Source: Hydrogenimonas sp. (GTDB taxonomy: Bacteria > Campylobacterota > Campylobacteria > Campylobacterales > Hydrogenimonadaceae). From it: a stretch of 42,408 bases of DNA. Positions within the stretch are counted from its first letter, which is position 1. Each line of letters starts with the position of its first letter. Where the stretch lies: NCBI GenBank assembly GCA_015490295.1, contig WFYC01000082.1:1-42408 (forward strand), written 5' to 3'. Shown in pieces: positions 18,251-26,298 of this stretch. The notes under the pieces are model-generated. The model had not been told where the DNA came from, did no database searches, and saw only the letters and a program-made list of their open reading frames with translations. A program made the translations under genes and the position numbers.

Positions 18251-19113
18251 GATATGGCGCTCCGAAGCAGTGCTATTTCGCCGTCGATATCGGACATCCG
18301 GTCGTTTAGGAACTCTTTCACTTCCGGCCATAGCTTTTTGCGAGATTCGTAACGGAGCCATACACCGCCTTTTTTGGTAAAATCTGTCGTCTCGAGACAC
18401 TTTTGCGTGAACCACTCGGCGACCTGCCGGTTGGCCGCGGCACGGAACTTTTCCAGTATATCCGAAGCGAGAGCGAAATGGGAGCGGAACGGTTCGTGCA
18501 GATAGCTTAACGAAGGGTCGAACCCGAACATCGCAAGACGTGCGGTAATGAGATGGTACAACAGCGAATATAGGTAGGAGAGCATCGCGTTTACAGGGTC
18601 TTGAGGCGGCCTTTTGGTGCGTCTTCCTTTATGTAGTGCGGGAGGAAGTAGCGAAAAAAAGCGGTCAAAATAGAGTCTTGCGAAACTCCCTTCGATGCCT
18701 AACAGTTCCGAAATTGTTGTCACTTTCGATATCTTTTCGAGCCATATACGCTCGTCGATTCCGATGCCCATGCTTCTAAGATGGGCGCAGTGGCTCTTTA
18801 TCTTCTCTTCCAGAAAGTAGGAAGCGAAAGGGAGCCTCCGATTGGCTACACTTTCATACTGTTTAAGTTTCAGGTCGCCGTTTTTCGCCTCTAACGGGAG
18901 TGTAAGAGAGAAGTGTCTGCTCTCTTTCGAGATTATCAGCACGGGAATCCGCTTTTCGGAGAGCTTTAAGAGCGTCTTTGTGGAGAGTGATGCCGGTGCC
19001 GCCACTACAAGGATCTCTACGAGCCTGTAAGGGATGTGCCGGTCGTCCACCGTTATACCGCTTCTATCTGCCGACAATAGCGTAACTTTTCTGTCTACGA
19101 TAAGCTGTCTCAT
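18247..19113 (-). CDS. cas1: Cas1 spacer-acquisition integrase (full length)
   Basis: 288 residues. Its own N-terminal beta-domain (MRQLIVDRKVTLLSADRSGI, then TLLKLSEKRIPVLIISKES) is followed by the helical domain with the metal-binding triad: Glu in LLGIEGSFARLYF, His in SLSYLHEPFRS, Asp in ALASDILEKFRAA. Cas1 integrates prespacers at the leader-repeat junction with Cas2. The ATG overlaps the upstream cas2 stop (ATGA). No reverse transcriptase domain is fused to it and none is found nearby. Confidence 0.95.
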   Translation of the reverse strand: MRQLIVDRKVTLLSADRSGITVDDRHIPYRLVEILVVAAPASLSTKTLLKLSEKRIPVLIISKESRHFSLTLPLEAKNGDLKLKQYESVANRRLPFASYFLEEKIKSHCAHLRSMGIGIDERIWLEKISKVTTISELLGIEGSFARLYFDRFFSLLPPALHKGRRTKRPPQDPVNAMLSYLYSLLYHLITARLAMFGFDPSLSYLHEPFRSHFALASDILEKFRAAANRQVAEWFTQKCLETTDFTKKGGVWLRYESRKKLWPEVKEFLNDRMSDIDGEIALLRSAIS

Positions 19114-19388
19114 AGCAGTATCGTACCTTTGTCATACTCCAAACGGCACGCTTTCCCGAACATAAGGGCGTCGGGTTTTACCTCCACTACGTGTATCCGG
19201 TCTTCATCGGGGTCTATAGAGTCGAGCAGTTCGTCGTGCAGTACCGTCAACTCCCGTTTGGGCAAAACAGTCTCAAGTACGCTCTTCTGTCCACCCAGCG
19301 CATAGGAGTAGGCGACCTTCGCACACACTCTTCTGCGCCTGTTGTCTGCAACGTCGTAGGCTATGACGTAGTGATACTCCCTCTCCAT
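19110..19388 (-). CDS. cas2: Cas2 (first copy, upstream of cas1)
   Basis: 92 residues. Cas2 pattern YHYVIAYDVADNRRRRVCAK, then GGQKSVLETVLPKRELTVLH and SIDPDEDRIHVVEV. The active-site-like Asp is in IAYDVAD. The C-terminal tail (KPDALMFGKACRLEYDKGTI) is longer than the minimal fold and could bind Cas1. A strong GAGGAG lies 5 bases before ATG. It starts the adaptation operon after the hairpin cluster. With the second cas2 at 17739-18011, the locus holds two divergent Cas2 proteins. Confidence 0.9.
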   Translation of the reverse strand: MEREYHYVIAYDVADNRRRRVCAKVAYSYALGGQKSVLETVLPKRELTVLHDELLDSIDPDEDRIHVVEVKPDALMFGKACRLEYDKGTILL

Positions 19389-19419
19389 CGCAACTCCTCA
19401 GTCGAAATTCATATACTGG

Positions 19420-19524
19420 TTTTACGCAGAATGCGTAAAATCATCTCGAAATCTTGGATTTCGAAGCTTTAGGGGGTTGTAGGGCCGTAAAGGCCCTGCC
19501 AAATTGCGGGCTTTGCCCGGAATT
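19420..19524. repeat. Four consecutive small-loop hairpins between effector and adaptation genes
   Basis: TTTTACGCA-GAA-TGCGTAAAA (19420-19440), TCGAAATC-TTG-GATTTCGA (19446-19464), AGGGCC-GTAAA-GGCCCT (19481-19497) and CGGGC-TTT-GCCCG with extra AATT pairs (19502-19524). All stems are perfect or nearly so. The 192-base gap is the only large break in an otherwise overlapping cas operon and probably reduces read-through from the csm genes into cas2-cas1, or marks an old insertion point. Confidence 0.65.
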
Positions 19525-19580
19525 TGCGTAACATCAGTTATATTTTAGAGAGACTGAGTGACAGTACTTGTCATTTATGA

Positions 19581-20681
19581 TCAGAGATGTTCGCCGACTT
19601 CGTCCACTACTATCCGCCCGACTTCGTAGTGGCAGTATATCCGCTCCGCGACGTCGGAATTGAGGTAGCATTCGTGAGTGGACTCCCCTTTTCGGTTCCC
19701 CGCTATCTTTTTGAAAGTACTCGATTTCAGAGGTTTCCCCTTCTCAACCAGTAGCGCCAAATCGTCCATCGTCTCGTTGAACTCCAACTTCCTCTTCCGG
19801 TCAAGCTGTTTGTTCAGCTCTTTCAGTTTTTCGGAAGAGATCACTATCTTTTCGGAAGGGGCCTTGTAGATCGAGCGTCCGTATATCTCACTTTTCGCCT
19901 TGGAGAAAGAGAGTGTCCCCCACTCGTTCAGAGAGTAGTCCCCCTCGACCTCCCACCGGTAAATCGGCGGAACCTTTTCAACCTCATCCCTCTCCACTTC
20001 CAGCCCTATCGCCAACCTTCTGAAGGTTCCGAGATTATCCTCTATGATTCCTATATCGTTTTGAATAACGGGCATAACCGGAATTTCAAGCAGTTTTTCC
20101 CCGCTTTCGAAAATATATACGGTACGGTCGGCATAAAAAGGGGCAAGACTCTGCAGAAAACCCTGTATGCTTTTGAATCCTCCCGTAAGATTGAAGACGA
20201 TTTCGTAGCCGGACTCTTTGTAGCCGGGCAGGGTGCTGTCTGCCCATTTGACCAGGTCTGCGAGCGCAAGGCGGAACTCCTGCAACTCCAGGGTGCGAAG
20301 CCCGCCGATTTTCAGGGGTTGAACGTTTAAAACACCGTCGCTTCCCAATATCTTCCCTATTATGTCGGCCGTGGCGTCTCCTAAAAAGGTATCGGTCTTG
20401 AGCAGGATGTGTAGAGTCTCTTTCGACAACCTGTCATTTTCGAGCGTATAGAGGGCATTGAGTTCGGCAGACCGCTGTTTACGCTCTTCGATCTTTGAAG
20501 AGAGCATCGATTTTTCTATCTCTTTCAATGCCTTTTTCAGAATTTCGACTCTATCTTTGTCGATATCCTGCTCTTTCAGATTCGTCAGTTCCGAGAGGCT
20601 GACCGAATCGAAATATGATCTATAAAATTTGCTGTTTAAAAGACTTGTCCCGCAAGGGGACAAAATCAGACGTTTGCGCAT
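19581..20681 (-). CDS. CARF-RelE fusion, Cami1-like cyclic-oligoadenylate-activated mRNA interferase
   Basis: 366 residues. Residues 1 to about 225 are a CARF sensor: MRKRLILSPCGTSLLN opens the fold and NLTGGFKSIQGFL (164-176) is the conserved nucleotide-binding loop of the APE2256/Csx1-type family. After a linker, residues about 285-366 resemble a RelE toxin: LVEKGKPLKSSTFKKIAGNR, then ERIYCHYEVGRIVVDEVGEH, with candidate catalytic residues R347, Y349, H351 and H365. CARF-RelE proteins of the Cami1 type are known to be turned on by cyclic oligoadenylate and cut mRNA on the ribosome. It stands last in the csm operon, where Csm6 is usual; no HEPN motif (RxxxxH) of Csm6 type is evident. The RelE call is by pattern only. 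Confidence 0.7.
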   Translation of the reverse strand: MRKRLILSPCGTSLLNSKFYRSYFDSVSLSELTNLKEQDIDKDRVEILKKALKEIEKSMLSSKIEERKQRSAELNALYTLENDRLSKETLHILLKTDTFLGDATADIIGKILGSDGVLNVQPLKIGGLRTLELQEFRLALADLVKWADSTLPGYKESGYEIVFNLTGGFKSIQGFLQSLAPFYADRTVYIFESGEKLLEIPVMPVIQNDIGIIEDNLGTFRRLAIGLEVERDEVEKVPPIYRWEVEGDYSLNEWGTLSFSKAKSEIYGRSIYKAPSEKIVISSEKLKELNKQLDRKRKLEFNETMDDLALLVEKGKPLKSSTFKKIAGNRKGESTHECYLNSDVAERIYCHYEVGRIVVDEVGEHL

Positions 20682-20695
20682 GATGACTCCTCATT

Positions 20696-21811
20696 TTAAA
20701 AAATTTCGTGGAATTCGGCATATATCCAGCCCATAAACGATGCATCTTTACCGTTTTTCGTTTCGGATGTAAGCCAGTATGTATACGGCTCGTCGACCCA
20801 TTTTCGCGCTTGCGGGATCTCAATTTTACGTACGCCCTCGAGTGTCATGGCTTCAGCGCCGCTGTGCATCCCGACTTTGAAAACGAAACCCTTTTTAGCC
20901 GCGGTGTCGTTGAATGCTCGAACCATGCGGTTTCTTGTTTTGAGTGGAATGAGGTTTTCGTTTTCCTTGGCCCATTCTATCTCTTTTTTCAGTAGCGGAA
21001 GATAGAAATTTTTCACGATAATACGAAATTCATCCGTATCGAAAGGAAACGCTTTGAAATTTTTACCCAATTTTCGGTTTTCACCGCTTTTCAGTAGTGT
21101 CGCAGCCCCGATAAATTCACTATCGGGCACGAGGGTTTCGATGCGCTGAGAAAGGGTGCTGTTGTCTTCTTCACCCTTTTTTCTCTTTTTGTTGATCGCC
21201 CAGACGACGCGGCTTTCGGGGTTTTCGGCATAAAAATCGTCTATTTTGAATTTGGAGAAGATGTCGTTTTCAAAGGTGCCGAACCAGTCGTTGGAAAATT
21301 TCGGATTGCCTCTGCGATCTTTTTTTATGGCGACGTATTTGTCCTCTTTTTTATTCAGGTAGTATTGGAAAAAGGCGGTTTTAAGCGCCCCTTTGACGCT
21401 GCTGCCCGGAATATAGAGTCTGCCGTTACCTTCTCGAATATGAGCCATGAAGGACAAGGCGTTGATGACGTCCGAGCCGCCTCTGCCTTCGAAATTGACG
21501 ATCTTGCCTATCTTTTGACGGAAATCCTCCGCTATCGACGGCGTTACCTGTATCTTGGTGTGGGCGGCTTTCATTGCTTCGTTTTTGATCTCTTTGAAAA
21601 AGTTTTGGAGTCTCAAGACATTGTCAGCAGCATTGAGCCATCTTTGACGCTGCTGCGCCGAAAGGCTTTGGGCCAGTCGCATGGGATCAAAAACATGGAT
21701 AGTGTTGCCATCGACGGTATAGCATGACGGATCCAGCACCTCCCCGTTGCCGATATGTACGGGTGAAACGATTTTGAGGCGGAGTTTGTACTTTTGCAAA
21801 AAAGGTTTCAT
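20696..21811 (-). CDS. csm5: Type III-A effector subunit Csm5
   Basis: 371 residues. A RAMP protein with the N-terminal KLRLKIVSPVHIGNGEVLDP and the conserved RLYIPGSSVKGALKTAFFQY segment typical of Csm5, which caps the crRNA 3' end of the Csm complex and aids its maturation. The C-terminal glycine-rich loop is weaker than in Csm3. It overlaps the csm4 stop by one base and is followed 14 bases later by the CARF-RelE gene. Confidence 0.88.
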   Translation of the reverse strand: MKPFLQKYKLRLKIVSPVHIGNGEVLDPSCYTVDGNTIHVFDPMRLAQSLSAQQRQRWLNAADNVLRLQNFFKEIKNEAMKAAHTKIQVTPSIAEDFRQKIGKIVNFEGRGGSDVINALSFMAHIREGNGRLYIPGSSVKGALKTAFFQYYLNKKEDKYVAIKKDRRGNPKFSNDWFGTFENDIFSKFKIDDFYAENPESRVVWAINKKRKKGEEDNSTLSQRIETLVPDSEFIGAATLLKSGENRKLGKNFKAFPFDTDEFRIIVKNFYLPLLKKEIEWAKENENLIPLKTRNRMVRAFNDTAAKKGFVFKVGMHSGAEAMTLEGVRKIEIPQARKWVDEPYTYWLTSETKNGKDASFMGWIYAEFHEIF

Positions 21812-22731
21812 TATTTTCCCTCCAGTCGTACCGGTATTACAGGGGCATACCCCTGATGGACCGTTTGGGGCATTCGTACGGAAACGGTACCGTCGCCGCC
21901 GAGCCCTACGCCGATGAACGATCGGGGTGTTCGGGCGTACACAAGCGCGAAGGTATCGGCCATAAGCACAGGGTTTTTCCAGGGCATACCGTGGGCCAGT
22001 AGACCGCCGTGTTTGCCGAAACGGGTAAAGGGCTCGTAATAGGCCTCTTCGAATCCTTGGCCGGCCAGAACGGAAGGGGCCAAGGTCAGCATGGCGTTGG
22101 GTTCGGAAGCCGAGAAGGAGAAAGGTTCACAGGAGACAACGGCAAAACGACCCCGCCCGACGGTGGCGTCTTTGCCAAACCCAGCGGCTCCCAACGCTTC
22201 GAAGGCTTCTTCTATGAGAGTTATGTCGACGACTCTATTATCTACAAGGAGATAGAGCATCGCCTCGGCAGTCGACAAATCGCTACGCAAAGAGGCGAAA
22301 GGATCGAAGCCCTCGCCTGTGGTACCGCCGATACGGTCGATACTGTTGCGTATCTGAATCGTCTCCGCCCATCGAGACGATTCGATCGGCATACAGGCCT
22401 CTTTCAGTGCAGCATCGATTCGACCTCCGTTTTCCTGCAACCGTGCCATCGAAAAGGAGCGACGGCGTTTGATCTCTTTGCGCCTTTCAGGATCGAAGGC
22501 CATACCGAGGTGAGAAAGCGGAACCGGGGGAAAGAGTAGTGTATCGCCGGGGAGCATATCCCCCACCACCGCGAAGGGTCGGCCTTCGGTATAGCCTGCC
22601 AGCAGCTCTTCGAGCCTTTTTGCGCCTTCCATTTCGGCGATTTGCCAGCAGAGCTGACCGAAAAGGGTATCGCCCTTGGGCGGTGTGGCGAAAGCCGAAC
22701 GCACCTCGATTTGGAGTCTGAAAAGTGTCAT
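21811..22731 (-). CDS. csm4: Type III-A effector subunit Csm4
   Basis: 306 residues. RAMP fold: FRLQIEVRSAFATPPKGDTL followed by FGQLCWQIAE near the N-terminus, and a glycine-rich C-terminal FIGVGLGGDGTVSV. Csm4 binds the crRNA 5' handle (here ATTGAGAC) and contacts Cas10. The order cas10-csm2-csm3-csm4-csm5 is that of canonical III-A loci. It starts 3 bases after csm3 ends. Sequence conservation is low, as usual for Csm4; position supports the call. Confidence 0.85.
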   Translation of the reverse strand: MTLFRLQIEVRSAFATPPKGDTLFGQLCWQIAEMEGAKRLEELLAGYTEGRPFAVVGDMLPGDTLLFPPVPLSHLGMAFDPERRKEIKRRRSFSMARLQENGGRIDAALKEACMPIESSRWAETIQIRNSIDRIGGTTGEGFDPFASLRSDLSTAEAMLYLLVDNRVVDITLIEEAFEALGAAGFGKDATVGRGRFAVVSCEPFSFSASEPNAMLTLAPSVLAGQGFEEAYYEPFTRFGKHGGLLAHGMPWKNPVLMADTFALVYARTPRSFIGVGLGGDGTVSVRMPQTVHQGYAPVIPVRLEGK

Positions 22732-22734
22732 CTT

Positions 22735-23460
22735 CTATCCTTCAAAAGGTTCGATCGCCTCGAAACGGGGCTGAATACTTTCACCGTCCATCGTGAGTTT
22801 TTCGAATTTCACGCGGCCGTACCCCCTCGATCCGCTTCCTCCCAGGGCGTCCATCTCCAGAAGCCTTAGGCCGCGCAAAAGCAGCTCCACCAGCTCGTCA
22901 CCGTCTCCCTCGAACCGTTTTAGGGTGATTTCGAAATCGAAGACGGTACCGCCGGGAACCCGTTCGGTCTGGCGGGGATTGTCGGCGCGGGATGTGATAC
23001 GGTCTATGCTGTTTTCGAATTTCACTTCACTTAGCTCCGAACGGGGCTTGTTTTCAAACTCCGGTGTCAATACGGCGTCGGCGAAACGTACGCGGGTGAC
23101 ACCGAGCTCTTTGGCCATCTTTTCATCTTCGACGGTTTTGCCGTTGCCGAAGAGTTTGGCGATGCGAACGGCTCTTTGTCTGGCCTCTTCGTTGGCATCG
23201 TAGTCACGGGTCGCATCCGTCGGTCGGCCTTTGCCTTTTGCGTCAATATTGTAACCGACCAATCCTTCACGCCATTCCAACAGTGAACGTACTTTTCCCT
23301 TGAGGCTTGAGCCGGGAATGTAGGGCTTGCCCGTAACAGGGTGTTTTATAACCTCCCGGTCGATACCACCGATCTTCATGGCCACGTCGCCGCCGCCGAT
23401 ATGAAGGCCGCTTAGAAGCCGGATGTTGCCGCTGATGGTGACGATCTTTTCGAGTTTCAT
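22735..23460 (-). CDS. csm3: Type III-A backbone subunit and target RNase Csm3
   Basis: 241 residues. Csm3 forms the helical backbone on the crRNA and cuts target RNA every 6 bases. The catalytic Asp is D34 in MKIGGIDREVIKHP, followed by the highly conserved TGKPYIPGSSLKGKVRSLLE and the C-terminal glycine-rich GGSGSRGYGRVKFEKLT. The catalytic residue is intact, so RNA cleavage is expected. The ATG overlaps the csm2 stop by 4 bases. Confidence 0.95.
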   Translation of the reverse strand: MKLEKIVTISGNIRLLSGLHIGGGDVAMKIGGIDREVIKHPVTGKPYIPGSSLKGKVRSLLEWREGLVGYNIDAKGKGRPTDATRDYDANEEARQRAVRIAKLFGNGKTVEDEKMAKELGVTRVRFADAVLTPEFENKPRSELSEVKFENSIDRITSRADNPRQTERVPGGTVFDFEITLKRFEGDGDELVELLLRGLRLLEMDALGGSGSRGYGRVKFEKLTMDGESIQPRFEAIEPFEG

Positions 23461-23939
23461 GATTTTGCTCCTTTTTTGGTTGCTTTGTAAAATCCCATGA
23501 CCGCTTCGAAGAAGGTCTTGAAGATGTGCAGATCTTTTGCCGTTTTGATCTGACCGATAGAGGTTTTAATGAACTTGACAAAATTTTCATCGACCTTTTT
23601 ACGCCCTTTTGCGTAAGCGGCTTTGGCGTTGAGCATCCGTATCACCGGCAGTAGTTCGCCAAAAGCGTTAGGGTTCTCCTCTATTCGGTCCTGCAGATCT
23701 ACCACTTCATCGTAAAAACGGCGCAGTTGGGTGTAGGAGTTGGCATCTTTGGGCGCCTCGTCGAAGGTTTCAGCAATTTTTTGGGCGTTTGTGTCGAAAA
23801 GCTCCGGACGCACTTCTCCTTCACTGTCGTAAAAGCGCATCAAAGCTTCGTCCAATGAGGGCGTCTGCTGTCGATGTCCGCCGCTTTGGGGGTGACCGCC
23901 ATAGCGGCCATAGGATCGGTTTCTTTGGTTGTTAGGCAT
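23457..23939 (-). CDS. csm2: Type III-A small subunit Csm2
   Basis: 160 residues. The C-terminal 110 residues form the Csm2 helical bundle (AETFDEAPKDANSYTQLRRF, then VIRMLNAKAAYAKGRKK, then FVKFIKTSIGQIKTAKDLHI). The N-terminal 35 residues are Arg/Gly/Gln-rich and disordered (NQRNRSYGRYGGHPQSGGH), possibly extra RNA-binding. Csm2 subunits line the target RNA in the complex. It overlaps cas10 by 8 bases and csm3 by 4. Confidence 0.88.
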   Translation of the reverse strand: MPNNQRNRSYGRYGGHPQSGGHRQQTPSLDEALMRFYDSEGEVRPELFDTNAQKIAETFDEAPKDANSYTQLRRFYDEVVDLQDRIEENPNAFGELLPVIRMLNAKAAYAKGRKKVDENFVKFIKTSIGQIKTAKDLHIFKTFFEAVMGFYKATKKGAKS

Positions 23940-26298
23940 TGTTTCTCTCCTTGTATAGATGTGTGAATACGGCTACTTCGAACTTTTTGCCGTAGTTTTC
24001 TATGTTTCTGGCGATCGTATCTATGAAACGTAAAGCCTCCTCTTTCTCTTTTTTGTTCTTCTCGACCACGTTGCGATAACCGCTGTAGCGTAGTTTAGAG
24101 CGCCAGATGGCGTTTTCCGGATTCCGGCTGATCTCCTCTTTCATGCGTGCATACTCCGGCAGAACATAGATGAAACCGGTCGAAAGTCCAAACCGTTTGC
24201 GATAGTGTGAAAACTTATCTGCAAGCTCCATTAGATCGATGAAATCGACATATGTGACATCGTTTCCAAAAATGTGTACGCCGTTTTTTCCGCTGCTCTT
24301 CATGCTCTCCAAAGCCTCTTCGCTTTTATGGGCCATGAAGTTTACGGGTGTCTTGTCGTGTACCATCACAACCCCGGCGCTGAAGCTCATACAGCTCTTT
24401 TGGGTGATGAAATATTTATCGAAACGCTGTTTGAGCTCAATGGCGAAACTCTGCACTTCGTTCCATGGCCCTACCACGAAAAGGTCGTCTCCTCCTGCGA
24501 AGATCGTATAGATAAGGGGGAATTTCATTGCTAAAAGATGGGCCGTTTCCACACTGAAGAAGTGGTCGATTAGTCTGGCGGTCATGTTGTACCGGGCGAA
24601 GCTGTAATCCTTTTTCGGCAGTTTTTCGATAAAGAGCGCACCAAGATCGTCGATATCCGCCTTGAAGGCACTGATAGCGCTCTCTCCTTCTCCCAGTTCG
24701 GCAAGTCGGGAAAACTCCAGCGGCTTGCCTATTTCATCCGTGGGAATGTAGGCTTTGAGTGTGCGTATCGGGAGACCTTCGAAGCGTTTTTCCGCATCGT
24801 CGGGCAGTGCGATGTCCCACTTGCTTATCAGATCTCCGCTTTCATCGAATTTGAAATCGACTTCGTAACCGAACAGGTCGAATCCTCCACGATGGCGGTA
24901 TATATACAGGTGGCGCGTCCGGGCCGAGGTGAGTTTCTGTCCGAAATGTGTAAAGAAGCTGCACATATCGCACTCACCCTCCTCTTTTGCGGGATGGATG
25001 GAGCAGACGCTGCAGGGCGTTGTGCCCGCCATTTTTTCCAGATAGCCGGTAAATATGGGATTCTCATGATGAAGGAGGTCGAATTTCCGGCTTTTTGCAA
25101 GCTCGTTTTCTCCTGCCAGCTCTTTCATTAGTGTGGCAAGTTTGTGTTGAGTGAAGTCGCTGCAAGAGGCTGTTACCGTCGCGAAGACGATGCCGGCCCT
25201 GGCGTAGCTTTGTCTCATGAACCATGAGTCGATCTCTTCGCGTACCTCTTCAAGCGCTTTGCGGTTCCCTTCGGTATTGGCCGCGACTATCAGAAATTTG
25301 CCGGCGATGTTCTGCACCATGCTCATGCGGCTCAGGCCCAGCGCTTCGATCACTTTGAGTGCGGCCAGTTCTGTCATGAGCGAAACGGCCGCCGATTTAC
25401 CGCGCAACTGTTTGGCCACGTGGCGGCTGTTCTCTTCGGAACAGGAAAAGATGAACTTCTGAATACCGAAAAAGTCGCCCGAAATCAGGAGGAATTTTTT
25501 CTCTTCCCACGCCCGGGCGGAGTTGAGATCCGCTTCGTCATCGTTTTGGTGGTACTGCCACAATGCCGCGGCGAATGCGGCGGTGGAGCGCGAGTGGTCG
25601 TATAGAGAGACGGTCGGTTTGGTGCCCATGGCCGTAGCCGACGGAATGGCGAAGGTGTAGCGTAGCCATGCCGAATCGAACGCTTCGAGAATACGCTCGC
25701 CGTTTTCGCTCTCTTTTATCGTTTCAAGCGCCTCTTCAAATTCGTCGTAGAGCCTGCGGTATTCGTTTTTTGCCGACTCTTTGTTCTCCGGAACCGCTTC
25801 CTTCTCCGTTACCGGGCCGAAGAGCTCGTCGAAAGGTCGAAGAGGGTATCGATAGTCGTAGCTTTTCGAACTATTTTCGGTCAACGTTTCGAATACGGGA
25901 ATAAGCCTGGCCTGCAGATAGTTTGGAGACTCCTCTTTGACGTTGTACCCCTCTTCGAACTGCTCCCTCTCGAATCCGCTGGAGACCCTGTCGGCGATCG
26001 CCACGATCCATTGGAGTTCGGTTTCCGGTTTATGGTGCATTGCCGCGGCATTGATGAAAGAGTCGTCCTTCTTAAAAATCGGATGTTCCACGAATGGCCG
26101 CAACCAGCGGTTCTTTCGGGAAATCCGGTCGATCGCCTGAGCGGTATAGAGGGCATGATGGTGCGTCAGATACCCTTCGGGGTTGCGTTTACAGTAAAGA
26201 TGCATGTTGCCCTCGTCGGCTTCTACCCCCGTACGCTGGTAGAATTTTCCGATGTCGTGCATCAAGGCGGCCATAGCGATGGCGTCGGTCGGTCTCAT
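23932..26298 (-). CDS. cas10: Cas10/Csm1, signalling and DNase subunit of the type III-A complex
   Basis: 788 residues. An HD nuclease domain at the N-terminus (H14-D15 in ALMHDIGKFYQ, later H88-H89), a first palm-like region, a zinc finger (C429, C432, C443, C446) and the cyclase Palm with GGDD at residues 602-605 (IFAGGDDLFVVGPW), which makes cyclic oligoadenylate from ATP. Both active sites are intact, so target-activated ssDNA cleavage and second-messenger production are predicted; the CARF-RelE protein in the same operon is the obvious receiver. It overlaps cas6 (ATGA) and csm2. Confidence 0.96.
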   Translation of the reverse strand: MRPTDAIAMAALMHDIGKFYQRTGVEADEGNMHLYCKRNPEGYLTHHHALYTAQAIDRISRKNRWLRPFVEHPIFKKDDSFINAAAMHHKPETELQWIVAIADRVSSGFEREQFEEGYNVKEESPNYLQARLIPVFETLTENSSKSYDYRYPLRPFDELFGPVTEKEAVPENKESAKNEYRRLYDEFEEALETIKESENGERILEAFDSAWLRYTFAIPSATAMGTKPTVSLYDHSRSTAAFAAALWQYHQNDDEADLNSARAWEEKKFLLISGDFFGIQKFIFSCSEENSRHVAKQLRGKSAAVSLMTELAALKVIEALGLSRMSMVQNIAGKFLIVAANTEGNRKALEEVREEIDSWFMRQSYARAGIVFATVTASCSDFTQHKLATLMKELAGENELAKSRKFDLLHHENPIFTGYLEKMAGTTPCSVCSIHPAKEEGECDMCSFFTHFGQKLTSARTRHLYIYRHRGGFDLFGYEVDFKFDESGDLISKWDIALPDDAEKRFEGLPIRTLKAYIPTDEIGKPLEFSRLAELGEGESAISAFKADIDDLGALFIEKLPKKDYSFARYNMTARLIDHFFSVETAHLLAMKFPLIYTIFAGGDDLFVVGPWNEVQSFAIELKQRFDKYFITQKSCMSFSAGVVMVHDKTPVNFMAHKSEEALESMKSSGKNGVHIFGNDVTYVDFIDLMELADKFSHYRKRFGLSTGFIYVLPEYARMKEEISRNPENAIWRSKLRYSGYRNVVEKNKKEKEEALRFIDTIARNIENYGKKFEVAVFTHLYKERNNA

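Noticed and set aside
18251-18415. Upstream extension of the Cas1 N-domain frame
   Set aside because: It lies inside the cas1 coding region, is Arg-rich out-of-frame sequence, and has no family match; the GTG at 18250 has the ribosome site.
18247-19113. RT-Cas1 fusion
   Set aside because: Cas1 is 288 residues with no reverse transcriptase motif, and no such gene was seen in the window.
19581-20681. Csm6 (CARF-HEPN)
   Set aside because: No RxxxxH motif near the C-terminus; the end resembles RelE instead.
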